This document shows positions 1 to 6,965 of a stretch of DNA of 64,000 bases, piece after piece. The notes under the pieces are model-generated. The model made no database searches. It was not told where the DNA came from and saw only the letters and a program-made list of their open reading frames with translations. A program made the translations under genes and the position numbers. This stretch comes from Pseudotabrizicola sp051200875. GTDB taxonomy: Bacteria > Pseudomonadota > Alphaproteobacteria > Rhodobacterales > Rhodobacteraceae. Each line of letters opens with the position of its first letter. Positions within the stretch are counted from its first letter, which is position 1. Location: positions 620,001 to 684,000 of the forward strand of contig NZ_CP195191.1 of assembly GCF_051200875.1 (NCBI RefSeq), read 5' to 3'.

Positions 1-345
1 TTCCATCAGTTTGTCAAATCCGCCAAGCGCCTCGATCTGAGCCTTTTCCTCGGGCGTCAGAAACTTTTCGGCCATTTTTTCTAGCCACTCGCGCGGCAGG
101 TCTACGGCCTCCAGAACCTGTTCTGCGGTGATTTCCTCAAGTCCTTGGAAGCTAGCCGCGAAGGCGCGGTCAAAGCGGTCCAGATGCCGCTCGTCTTTCA
201 CCATTGCGGTGCGCGCCAGATAATAAAAGGCTTCGGGGTCGTAGGTCGCCAGACCCGCTGCCATGCCCTCCAAGAATCCAAGATACTCACGCAGGGAAAC
301 CGGCACGCCCGTTCTTCGAAGGGTTTCGAAAAAGGGCAGAAACAT
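1..345 (-). CDS. CoxE-like VWA domain protein, N-terminal part (runs off the left edge)
   Basis: Only the first 115 codons lie in the window, reading leftwards from an ATG at 343-345. The protein opens MFLPFFETLRRTGVPVSLRE, followed by a segment rich in aromatic and acidic residues. This is the usual start of CoxE-type proteins, which carry a C-terminal von Willebrand A domain and act with MoxR-family AAA ATPases as chaperones or metal-cofactor loaders. The VWA/MIDAS part is outside the window. The start lies 4 bases after the stop of the small membrane protein gene, so the two are probably cotranscribed. A MoxR gene on the same strand about 2 kb upstream supports the assignment. The client is unknown. 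Confidence 0.75.
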   Translation of the reverse strand, partial: MFLPFFETLRRTGVPVSLREYLGFLEGMAAGLATYDPEAFYYLARTAMVKDERHLDRFDRAFAASFQGLEEITAEQVLEAVDLPREWLEKMAEKFLTPEEKAQIEALGGFDKLME

Positions 346-349
346 CGGA

Positions 350-520
350 TCAGTCCGACAGAAGGTTTTCAAGGCCGATGGTGGCGAAAACGCCAAGCAC
401 CGCAAAAGCTATGGCAAAGCCTGCCGCGTACTGGGCCATGTCTAGGCCCTTGCCGCCCCGCTTCTTTGCCAAAAGCGCACCAAAAATCGCGCCAAACACC
501 AGCCCCGCAATCACGATCAT
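350..520 (-). CDS. Small membrane protein, 56 aa, function unknown
   Basis: A short gene of 56 codons. It begins MIVIAGLVFGAIFGALLAKK, a hydrophobic helix ending in a basic cluster (KKRGGKG). A second hydrophobic stretch follows at about residues 30-48 (QYAAGFAIAFAVLGVFATIG), so the product is probably a two-helix hairpin in the inner membrane. An AGGGGA ribosome binding site precedes the ATG. It sits 53 bp after the DUF2927 lipoprotein gene and 4 bp before the coxE-like gene, which suggests an operon. No family name is recognised. The tight spacing hints at a membrane partner for the CoxE/MoxR pair; that is inference only. Confidence 0.7.
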   Translation of the reverse strand: MIVIAGLVFGAIFGALLAKKRGGKGLDMAQYAAGFAIAFAVLGVFATIGLENLLSD

Positions 521-573
521 GCCGTATCCCCTGTTCCCGTATCGGCAGGAGATAGTCCAGAAACCGTTCTGGT

Positions 574-1956
574 TTACCCCCGCGCGCCGCGCGACGCCAA
601 GGCTGCGATATCGCTCATCCTTGCCCTGACTTGCGCGTCCGAGCCAAAGGCATAGCGTGCCCAGCCCAGACTGTCGAGACGAGCCGACCTGGCTTCATCT
701 CTGCGGCCCAGTGTTTCCAAAGCTTCGGCCCGCATTGCCAAGAGAGACGACAAAAGAGAGGCGTTCTGATGTTGCCGTGCGACAGGGATCGCACGTTCGG
801 TCATAACAAGGACTTGATCGAACTGGCCTGAGGACAGGGCAAAGGCGGAAAGCTGCATATCAACATGTGCAACATGGATTGCGGCCCCCGGCGTGCTGCG
901 CCAGATCCGTGCGGCTTCGTTGTAGTCGGCGATGGCGCCAGCCATGTCACTTCCGGTTCTGGCACGGGCACGGGCGAAATAGCTGAAGGCCATTCGGCCA
1001 TCATTTGACCAACCCTGAGCACGGGCGATCGCAATCAGCCGCTCAGCGCTGGCCATCCGTGCGCCATCCCGCCCAGAGAACGTGCTTTCCACCATCGAGA
1101 TCCACATTCGGGGCGAAAGCGCTTTGATCGTGCCGCCGCGGCCCTGGCCTGACGGGTTCAACCGCGCCAGAATTGCGGGCAGACGCGCGGCGACTTCTGC
1201 TTCGTTCATGCCCGAGCGGAGCTCAGGCGCGTAATGAACACGCAGCATCAGCATATCGAAGCCGGTTAGTACGGCATGGAAGTTGTCATCGTTGAAAACC
1301 GAGTCGGGCAGGCGGAACAGATCGTTCAGCGGACCCATCGCTTGCGCCAATTCCTCGTGCAGACAGTCGCGCACTTCCTGCGGGCTGGTATCGGCGGGAA
1401 CAAAGATCGTCGCCTTTTCCCGCTTTGTGATGCGTCCCCAATCCGTCGTCGAGGTGCGGCGCTCCTTCATGTATTCGCCAAACGAACTGACGTTTGGCAC
1501 GACAAAACACGCAGCCGACGGAACAGCCCGACGCAGGGCGGATTTCGGTTGAAAATCAATGATGATGCTGGGTTCAGTCCCCGGTCGGGCCATCGACACA
1601 TCAAGGCCGGCCTCGTTGCGGATACGACCAAGGACACGCTGCAATTCTGTCAGGGCGATGGCAGGAACATTGCCTTTCAACCCAATGGTGATCGGTCCTT
1701 CAAAACGTGTCATGACCGGTAAGGCACGACCGCTTTCCATGCGAAATTCCAGATCAAGAAAATCTGCCGCGATCTCGGCATTACCGCGCATTGCACCAAC
1801 CGGAGCGCCCGGCAGGAAGGCCTGCATGGCTGGAAGACCTTGATCGGTCGTCCGACCGTCAATGAACCCCTTCGACACTTCGGTGGGGGGCGTTGGTACG
1901 CATGCGGTCAGGAAACTTGTGACGACAAGTCCGGCAAGCAATGAAGGAAGGCGCAT
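574..1956 (-). CDS. DUF2927 domain lipoprotein
   Basis: 460 aa. A lipobox (FLTAC, Cys19) follows a short hydrophobic signal, so the protein is probably an envelope lipoprotein. The central region carries HEELAQ at residues 200-205, then a conserved PDSVFNDDNF stretch and a TGFDMLMLR helix, typical of DUF2927 proteins of Rhodobacterales. The HEE motif resembles the first half of a zincin site but lacks the second histidine of HExxH, so protease activity is unproven. The C-terminal third is alanine-rich and helical, suggestive of TPR-like repeats (AEALETLGRRDEARSARLDS). It is the first clear gene of a short operon with a small membrane protein and the coxE-like gene. Confidence 0.8.
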   Translation of the reverse strand: MRLPSLLAGLVVTSFLTACVPTPPTEVSKGFIDGRTTDQGLPAMQAFLPGAPVGAMRGNAEIAADFLDLEFRMESGRALPVMTRFEGPITIGLKGNVPAIALTELQRVLGRIRNEAGLDVSMARPGTEPSIIIDFQPKSALRRAVPSAACFVVPNVSSFGEYMKERRTSTTDWGRITKREKATIFVPADTSPQEVRDCLHEELAQAMGPLNDLFRLPDSVFNDDNFHAVLTGFDMLMLRVHYAPELRSGMNEAEVAARLPAILARLNPSGQGRGGTIKALSPRMWISMVESTFSGRDGARMASAERLIAIARAQGWSNDGRMAFSYFARARARTGSDMAGAIADYNEAARIWRSTPGAAIHVAHVDMQLSAFALSSGQFDQVLVMTERAIPVARQHQNASLLSSLLAMRAEALETLGRRDEARSARLDSLGWARYAFGSDAQVRARMSDIAALASRGARG

Positions 1957-2276
1957 GAGAGTGGCAGCTCTTTAGCACGAGGACGAGCGATAGACCCATC
2001 CGGTTTCATGGAAAGGCGTGGAACCGGGCAGAACCGGTTCAACACGCCGCTCTTCAGTCTACGGGATCCCCCCAGATCCCGCCCCCTTGCCGTCGCAAAG
2101 TTCGCACCTGCGTCTGGAAGAGAGAACTCTGGGCCTGATACCGCGACCCCCGTCGCGGAAAAGCCCGTGCCAAACATTTGAATCGCCCGGAAAAAATTCT
2201 GTCCTTCGCCATAGGCGGCGCGCAGGGCAGGGCTTTCAAGGGTGGCGGCAATTGCCATAAATAAACGATCCATCAA
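1908..2276 (-). CDS. Possible small ORF or gene remnant upstream of the DUF2927 gene
   Basis: A 122-codon frame starting MMDRLFMAIAATLESPALRA that overlaps the DUF2927 start by about 48 bases. The first 45 or so codons have GC-rich third positions like real genes here and would encode an alanine-rich helical segment. The second half looks non-coding, with many Arg, Ser and Pro residues. No clear ribosome binding site precedes the ATG. It could be the decayed start of an older gene or chance. No function can be assigned. Confidence 0.25.
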   Translation of the reverse strand: MMDRLFMAIAATLESPALRAAYGEGQNFFRAIQMFGTGFSATGVAVSGPEFSLPDAGANFATARGRDLGGSRRLKSGVLNRFCPVPRLSMKPDGSIARPRAKELPLSCAFLHCLPDLSSQVS

Positions 2277-2412
2277 AGTTCAGCTGTGATCAGTGAACAG
2301 GTTTGGAATGTCCGCAAAGGGGCGGCATCGTGTCAATGATGTGAAATTTCATCCCACAGGTAGAGTCTAGGGTTGGAGGCTCATTCACAACGAACCACCG
2401 CATCTGCGATGT

Positions 2413-2466
2413 TGTGTTCACGAAATATTACGATAATGGTGAAAAATATGTCAAAACGTGAACACA
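2413..2466. promoter_or_regulatory. Inverted repeat in the moxR-DUF2927 intergenic region
   Basis: TGTGTTCACG at 2413-2422 is the exact reverse complement of CGTGAACACA at 2457-2466, 34 bases apart. Each arm is itself close to a GTGWWCAC palindrome. The surrounding 2277-2568 interval is clearly AT-richer than the coding DNA and holds no supportable gene. It would lie upstream of the DUF2927 operon. It could be a paired operator or a long hairpin; the binding protein is unknown. Confidence 0.4.
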
Positions 2467-2528
2467 TTGTGGCAAAACCGTGGCTAAACCACGGCAATAT
2501 CGCCCGATTCGAGAATCTGGAAACAATG

Positions 2529-2559
2529 AAAAAAGACCCGTTCGCATTTGGAAACGGTC
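2529..2559 (-). terminator. Probable terminator of moxR
   Basis: Reading leftwards just after the moxR stop, GACCGTT pairs with AACGGGTC around a 10-base loop with one bulged G, followed by six T residues. This is a standard intrinsic terminator shape and suggests moxR is transcribed separately from the DUF2927 operon. Confidence 0.6.
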
Positions 2560-2568
2560 ATCCCCGGT

Positions 2569-3408
2569 TCAGCGCCCTGATCTTGCCATGAAGGCCAAAC
2601 GCTCGAACAAATGCACATCCTGTTCGTTTTTCAGCAAGGCGCCATGCAGTTTGGGTAGCACGGCCTTGCCCTCACGTTTCAAATCTTCCGGGCCAAGGTC
2701 TTCGGCCAGCAACAGTTTCAGCCAGTCCAAGACTTCGCTTGTGGATGGCTTCTTTTTCAGCCCCGGCATTTCACGCAATTCGTAGAACTGCGTCAGTGCG
2801 GTCGTAAGAAGGGCTTCCTTGATATTCGGGAAATGGACGTTGACGATGGCGCGCATCGTTTCGGCATCAGGAAAGCGGATATAGTGAAAGAAGCAGCGTC
2901 GCAGAAAAGCGTCGGGCAATTCTTTTTCGTTGTTCGAGGTGATGATCACAACCGGCCGGTGTTTGGCGCGAATGGTTTCGCCCGTCTCGTAGACGTGGAA
3001 TTCCATCCGGTCGAGTTCTTGCAAAAGGTCGTTTGGAAATTCGATGTCTGCTTTGTCGACCTCATCAATCAGCAAAACAACCCTCTCATCTGCTTCAAAG
3101 GCCTGCCAAAGCTTTCCCTTGCGGATGTAGTTCTTCACATCTTGTACACGCTCATCGCCCAACTGGCTGTCCCGCAGGCGGCTGACAGCATCATATTCAT
3201 AAAGTCCCTGCTGCGCCTTGGTGGTCGATTTGACATGCCATTCGATCAGCCTCATTCCCAATGAGCCCGCAACCTGACGTGCAAGTTCAGTCTTGCCGGT
3301 TCCCGGTTCGCCTTTGACCAGCAAAGGGCGTTCCAAAGTCACGGCCGCATTCACCGCAATCGCCAGATCGGTTGTTGCTACATAGCTTTCGGTTCCGGTA
3401 AAGCGCAT
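2569..3408 (-). CDS. MoxR-family AAA ATPase
   Basis: 279 aa from the ATG at 3406-3408, chosen because GGGACGAGG lies just upstream and the protein then starts at the usual MRFTGTESYVAT; a longer in-frame extension looks non-coding. Walker A is GEPGTGKT (33-40), Walker B VLLIDEVD (111-118), sensor 1 SNN (158-160), with a double Arg at 170-171 in the arginine-finger region. MoxR ATPases remodel or load metal cofactors into client enzymes and usually work with VWA-domain partners. The coxE-like gene on the same strand about 2 kb away is the likely partner. The client is not evident here. Confidence 0.9.
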   Translation of the reverse strand: MRFTGTESYVATTDLAIAVNAAVTLERPLLVKGEPGTGKTELARQVAGSLGMRLIEWHVKSTTKAQQGLYEYDAVSRLRDSQLGDERVQDVKNYIRKGKLWQAFEADERVVLLIDEVDKADIEFPNDLLQELDRMEFHVYETGETIRAKHRPVVIITSNNEKELPDAFLRRCFFHYIRFPDAETMRAIVNVHFPNIKEALLTTALTQFYELREMPGLKKKPSTSEVLDWLKLLLAEDLGPEDLKREGKAVLPKLHGALLKNEQDVHLFERLAFMARSGR

Positions 3409-3635
3409 GCCAGCCTCGTCCCTTTCGAATTTCTGCAGGCCTAGCACAATCCGCTGACGAGGCAAGTGTTTGCCCGTTGCCAAGCCAGAGGAACCACACG
3501 GTTTTGTAGAGCCGTCAAACTGATGCGCCAATGTTAGTTGTTGGAAACTTCTTCGCGAGCGGTGGCGTTTTGGCCAGATCACCTAGTGACATTCCCTCCA
3601 AAACGGTCTAACAGGCGCGCCAACAGGAGAGCGCA

Positions 3636-4109
3636 ATGACAGAAGCCCACCTGTCGGTCCGTTCCGACGCCATTGAGAGTGCCGCTATGAAGCAAGAAGC
3701 GTTTTTGCCGGATGACTACCGGCCCGCGGAAACCGAACCCTTCATGAACGAGCGGCAGCTGGAATATTTCCGGCGCAAGCTTCTGAACTGGAAGGCGGAA
3801 CTGTTGGACCAAAGCGCAGAGACGCTGGACGCTCTGACCGAAAGCGCCCGCAACGTTCCCGATCTTGCAGATCGTGCCAGTGAAGAAACTGATCGGGCGC
3901 TGGAACTGCGCACCCGCGATCGTCAGCGCAAGCTGATTGCCAAGATCGACGCAGCCTTGCGCCGCATCGACAATGGCGAATACGGCTATTGTGAAATGAC
4001 CGGTGAGCCGATCAGCCTGAAGCGCCTTGATGCCCGCCCGATCGCCACGATGACGTTGGAAGCGCAGGAAAAGCACGAGCGTCGCGAAAAGGTACATCGC
4101 GAAGACTGA
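3636..4109 (+). CDS. dksA: RNA polymerase-binding transcription factor DksA
   Basis: 157 aa. DksA binds the RNA polymerase secondary channel and, with ppGpp, tunes rRNA and amino-acid promoters. A long coiled coil spans about residues 37-110 with the tip motif DLADRA (77-82), matching the functional Asp and Ala of E. coli DksA. The C-terminal globular region keeps only one of the four zinc-finger cysteines (Cys119 in YCEMTG); the others are Thr, Thr and Ala. One-cysteine DksA is known from Rhodobacter sphaeroides. AGGAGAG precedes the ATG; the internal Met18 is a less likely alternative start. A terminator follows, so it seems to be monocistronic. Confidence 0.93.
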   Translation: MTEAHLSVRSDAIESAAMKQEAFLPDDYRPAETEPFMNERQLEYFRRKLLNWKAELLDQSAETLDALTESARNVPDLADRASEETDRALELRTRDRQRKLIAKIDAALRRIDNGEYGYCEMTGEPISLKRLDARPIATMTLEAQEKHERREKVHRED

Positions 4110-4164
4110 TTTAAGGGTCGCACCCCTCTGGTCTTGCAGGGCGTGGACATATCGACAAAAACTG

Positions 4165-4193
4165 ACGCCGGGCCGAAAGGCTCGGCGTTTGTA
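4165..4193 (+). terminator. dksA terminator
   Basis: ACGCCGGGCC pairs with GGCTCGGCGT (one G-T wobble) around a GAAA tetraloop, followed by TTTG. It ends about 20 bases before the monooxygenase ATG, so that gene must either use a promoter overlapping this hairpin or depend on readthrough. Confidence 0.75.
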
Positions 4194-4209
4194 TTGAAGG
4201 ACGGCGGCC

Positions 4210-5397
4210 ATGAGCCTGATTGGACAACAGGTTACAATTCTTGGGGCCGGTATTGCCGGATTGGCCGTGGCGCAGGCTTTGGCGCTCCGAGGCGCGCAGG
4301 TCACCATTCTAGAGCAGGCTGATGCCATCCGCGAGGTCGGCGCAGGCTTGCAGGTCAGCCCAAATGGTGCGGCTGTGATCAAGGCGCTCGGGCTGGCGGC
4401 TGCATTAGAGAAGCAATCTGTCCGGGCCACGGCCGTCGAACTTCGGGACGGGCTGGACGGAGATCTTGTCACCCGGCTTGAGGTTGCACGGTTGCGCCCC
4501 GATCAGGGCTACCATTTCCTGCATCGCGCAGATCTGGTCGAGATTCTGCTCGCCGGTGCTCGGGCCGCCGGGGTTGAGCTGCGGCTGTTGCAGCGGATCG
4601 AATCTGTAGATGTTTCTGGCCGCAAACCCACAGTCACGACCGCCCAAGGGGCCGTGTTTGAGGCCGATTTGCTGATCGGTGCTGACGGGCTGCATTCCCG
4701 GACACGCGAGGCGTTGAATGGCAAGGTCGCGCCCTTCTTTACGCGACAAGTCGCATGGCGGGCGCTTATTCCCGGCAATCCTTCCGATCCTGCGGTGGCC
4801 GAGGTTCATATGGGGCCGGGGCGCCATATCGTCAGCTATCCCCTGCGCGGCGGCAGTCTAAGAAACATCGTGGCCGTCGAAGAGCGGAATCGCTGGGTCG
4901 AGGAGAGCTGGTCCTTGCGCGATGATCCGATGGAATTGAAGTTGGCCTTTGAAAGCTTTGGTCCGCGGGTCCGTGGCTGGCTGGATCAGATTCAGGACGT
5001 TTGGCTTTGGGGCCTGTTCCGCCACCCGGTTGCGAGAACGTGGTTCAAATCCATGCCCGAAGGCGCGGCCGTGATCCTGGGCGACGCCGCGCATCCGACC
5101 CTTCCATTTTTGGCCCAGGGTGCCAGCATGGGGCTAGAGGATGCTTGGATTCTGGCGTCGAACCTTGCGGGCCATGACACGCTGGCTGCCGGCCTTGTGG
5201 CCTATCAGTCGGCGCGTGCGCCGCGCTGCGCTCGGATTGTCGAAGCAGCGAACCGCAACGCCAAGGCCTATCATCTGTCTGGGCCGGTGCGTGGCCTTGC
5301 CCATATGGGGCTAAAGCTTGGCGGCATGGTCGCACCGCAGATGGCGCTTAAGCGGTTCGATTGGCTGTATGATCACGATGTAACCGCGTCGCAGTGA
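4210..5397 (+). CDS. FAD-dependent monooxygenase (group A, salicylate hydroxylase-like)
   Basis: 395 aa. The N-terminal Rossmann motif GAGIAG (12-17) binds the FAD ADP moiety, IGADGLHSRT (157-166) is the DG motif that contacts FAD and NAD(P)H, and GDAAHPTLPF (291-300) is the GD motif that binds the FAD ribityl chain, all in the order expected for class A flavoprotein aromatic hydroxylases. The substrate cannot be deduced. The next gene, a histidine-phosphatase-like protein, starts 4 bases after the stop, suggesting cotranscription. Homologues are often labelled salicylate or 3-hydroxybenzoate hydroxylase, but no other aromatic-degradation gene is nearby. Confidence 0.85.
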   Translation: MSLIGQQVTILGAGIAGLAVAQALALRGAQVTILEQADAIREVGAGLQVSPNGAAVIKALGLAAALEKQSVRATAVELRDGLDGDLVTRLEVARLRPDQGYHFLHRADLVEILLAGARAAGVELRLLQRIESVDVSGRKPTVTTAQGAVFEADLLIGADGLHSRTREALNGKVAPFFTRQVAWRALIPGNPSDPAVAEVHMGPGRHIVSYPLRGGSLRNIVAVEERNRWVEESWSLRDDPMELKLAFESFGPRVRGWLDQIQDVWLWGLFRHPVARTWFKSMPEGAAVILGDAAHPTLPFLAQGASMGLEDAWILASNLAGHDTLAAGLVAYQSARAPRCARIVEAANRNAKAYHLSGPVRGLAHMGLKLGGMVAPQMALKRFDWLYDHDVTASQ

Positions 5398-5401
5398 TCG
5401 G

Positions 5402-6004
5402 ATGGGGGATGTGCCATCAGGTCACAGCGGGGTTGTGCGCTATCTCACGCATCCCGAGGTCATGATCGACCCTGATCTGCCCGTTCCGGAATGGTCTCTT
5501 CACGAGCGGGGCGCTGCGCGGGTCAGGGATCTGGGAAGACGGCTAGGACGGCTAGCCGGGACCAAGCATGTGTTTTCCAGCATGGAAATGAAAGCGGTTC
5601 AAACTGCGGCCCCTTTGGCCGCGTCCTTGGGACTGGCTGTCCAGCGGGTTTCGGCCTTGGGGGAAAATGAGAGATCCTCGACCGGCTATCTGCCCAAGGA
5701 CGAATTCGAGGCGGTTGCGGACAAATTTTTTACCGAACCTGATGTGTCGGTCCGGGGATGGGAGACGGCCCAAGCGGCGCAGGAAAGGATCGTCGGGGAG
5801 GTAAGGCGGTGTCTGGCCGGGATAGGTGACGGTGATGTGCTTTTTGTCGGCCACGGCGCGGTTGGAACATTGCTTTTCTGTGCTTTGAGTGCGCAGGCGA
5901 TTGACCGCAGCCATGATCAGCCAGCGGGCGGTGGCAATTGGTTCGAATTTTCCCGTCCCCTTCAGGCCCCTTTGCGCGGATGGCAACCGATGGAGTTGCT
6001 TTGA
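5402..6004 (+). CDS. Histidine phosphatase superfamily protein with degenerate active site
   Basis: Up to 200 aa. The fold is suggested by an N-terminal YLTHPEV (His17), SSMEMKAVQTA (59-69), an acidic ENE (89-91 region) and FVGHGAV (His151). In active members the first motif is RHG and the second contains Arg; here these are THP and Lys64, so two phosphate-binding arginines are replaced. A GTG at 5435 would give a start closer to the usual protein beginning. The gene follows the monooxygenase by 4 bases and converges on the flavin reductase gene, also 4 bases away. It may have altered or no phosphatase activity. Confidence 0.7.
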   Translation: MGDVPSGHSGVVRYLTHPEVMIDPDLPVPEWSLHERGAARVRDLGRRLGRLAGTKHVFSSMEMKAVQTAAPLAASLGLAVQRVSALGENERSSTGYLPKDEFEAVADKFFTEPDVSVRGWETAQAAQERIVGEVRRCLAGIGDGDVLFVGHGAVGTLLFCALSAQAIDRSHDQPAGGGNWFEFSRPLQAPLRGWQPMELL

Positions 6005-6008
6005 ACGA

Positions 6009-6674
6009 TCAAGGCTGGCGAGACGGTTTTCCTTCAAGCCCGTCTTCGGCGGCACCGCTGGCCGAAGGGATTCGCATCTCGAAAGTCTCTCGGACCACGG
6101 TGTAATCGTAATAGCCCATCCGGGCGAGGGGTTCGATTCCGGCGATGTCGAGCTTTCCCGAGGGAAGGATCACTTCATCCTTCACATGGATGCGCATGAC
6201 CTCTCCATAAACCACGTCCACCCAGCCGACCGGGCTGCGGCCGGGGAGGCGGTGGGTGGCGATGTAGCGGCATTCGAACTGGGCCGGGCTTTCTGCAACG
6301 CGGGCGCAGGGGGCGTCGATCGAGGGGGCTTTGGTCACGCCTGCGGCCTCGAATTCATCGACCTCGGGCGGGACAGCCATGGCCGAGAGGTTGACGGCTT
6401 CGCGCAGGGCATAGGTTGCCATGTTCCAGACGAACCAGCCGGTTTCCTCGGCATTGATCACCGTGTCCTTGCGGCGACCGTCTGGATATTGGTTCGCGGC
6501 AAACATCACCATTGGCGGGTCGAAGGTCAGGTTCTGCCATTGGCTATAGGGGGCGAGGTTGTGGATGCCGCTGCTGCTGATCGTTGAAAGCCAGCCTATC
6601 GGGCGGGGCACGGTGCAGGATTTGAAGGGTGAGAAGGGTAAGGGGCAGGGATCGGTTGCGGGGGCGTAATGCAT
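6009..6674 (-). CDS. Flavin reductase-like FMN-binding split-barrel protein
   Basis: 221 aa. The N-terminal half shows the flavin-reductase-like pattern: TVPRPIGWLST (25-35), SGIHNLAPYSQ, then PPMVMFAANQ and DTVINAEETG. In this family FMN or FAD is bound non-covalently and reduced by NAD(P)H, often to supply a partner monooxygenase. The FAD monooxygenase on the opposite strand is of the single-component type, so pairing is not implied. The product is probably cytoplasmic; no signal peptide is visible. The gene runs alone, ending 4 bases from the convergent phosphatase-like gene. Confidence 0.8.
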   Translation of the reverse strand: MHYAPATDPCPLPFSPFKSCTVPRPIGWLSTISSSGIHNLAPYSQWQNLTFDPPMVMFAANQYPDGRRKDTVINAEETGWFVWNMATYALREAVNLSAMAVPPEVDEFEAAGVTKAPSIDAPCARVAESPAQFECRYIATHRLPGRSPVGWVDVVYGEVMRIHVKDEVILPSGKLDIAGIEPLARMGYYDYTVVRETFEMRIPSASGAAEDGLEGKPSRQP

Positions 6675-6703
6675 GGATCAAGGCTCCTTTCGGTGGTCGG
6701 GGA

Positions 6704-6778
6704 GCGGGGGTTTCACACCCCCGCGCCGGGGCCCTGCGGCCCCGGCTTCCCCCGTGGGATATTTGAAGACAGAAAATG
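6704..6778 (+). repeat. Dispersed hairpin element, copy A
   Basis: A GCGGGGG/CCCCCGC hairpin is followed by a second hairpin (CCGGGGCC/GGCCCCGG), then the conserved tail GGGATATTTGAAGACAGAAA and ATG. It lies between the start of the flavin reductase gene and the end of hutU, antisense to both. Four more copies occur near 22.25, 45.53, 50.46 and 56.67 kb. The rest of the 6675-6965 interval holds no gene I can support. Confidence 0.75.
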
Positions 6779-6918
6779 ATGGATTTCGGTCTTGGGCAAG
6801 CTTTGCCAAGCGTCCCGGACGGGGACGTTTTTTAAACGCAGGAGAATCAATGGCTTGGCTTCGGGGATTAACCGATTCTTCAGTTTTGCGGCGATGGCGC
6901 GCGCGAAATCTGCTGATT

Positions 6919-6953
6919 GAACAGGCCCAAACTATTGCGGATTGGGCCTGTTC
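6919..6953 (-). terminator. Hairpin terminating hutUHI
   Basis: GAACAGGCCCAA and TTGGGCCTGTTC form a perfect 12-bp stem with an 11-base loop, 13 bases beyond the hutU stop. There is no long T-run, but position and stem strength fit transcription termination or mRNA 3'-end protection. Confidence 0.6.
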
Positions 6954-6965
6954 GAGGCTTGGGCG

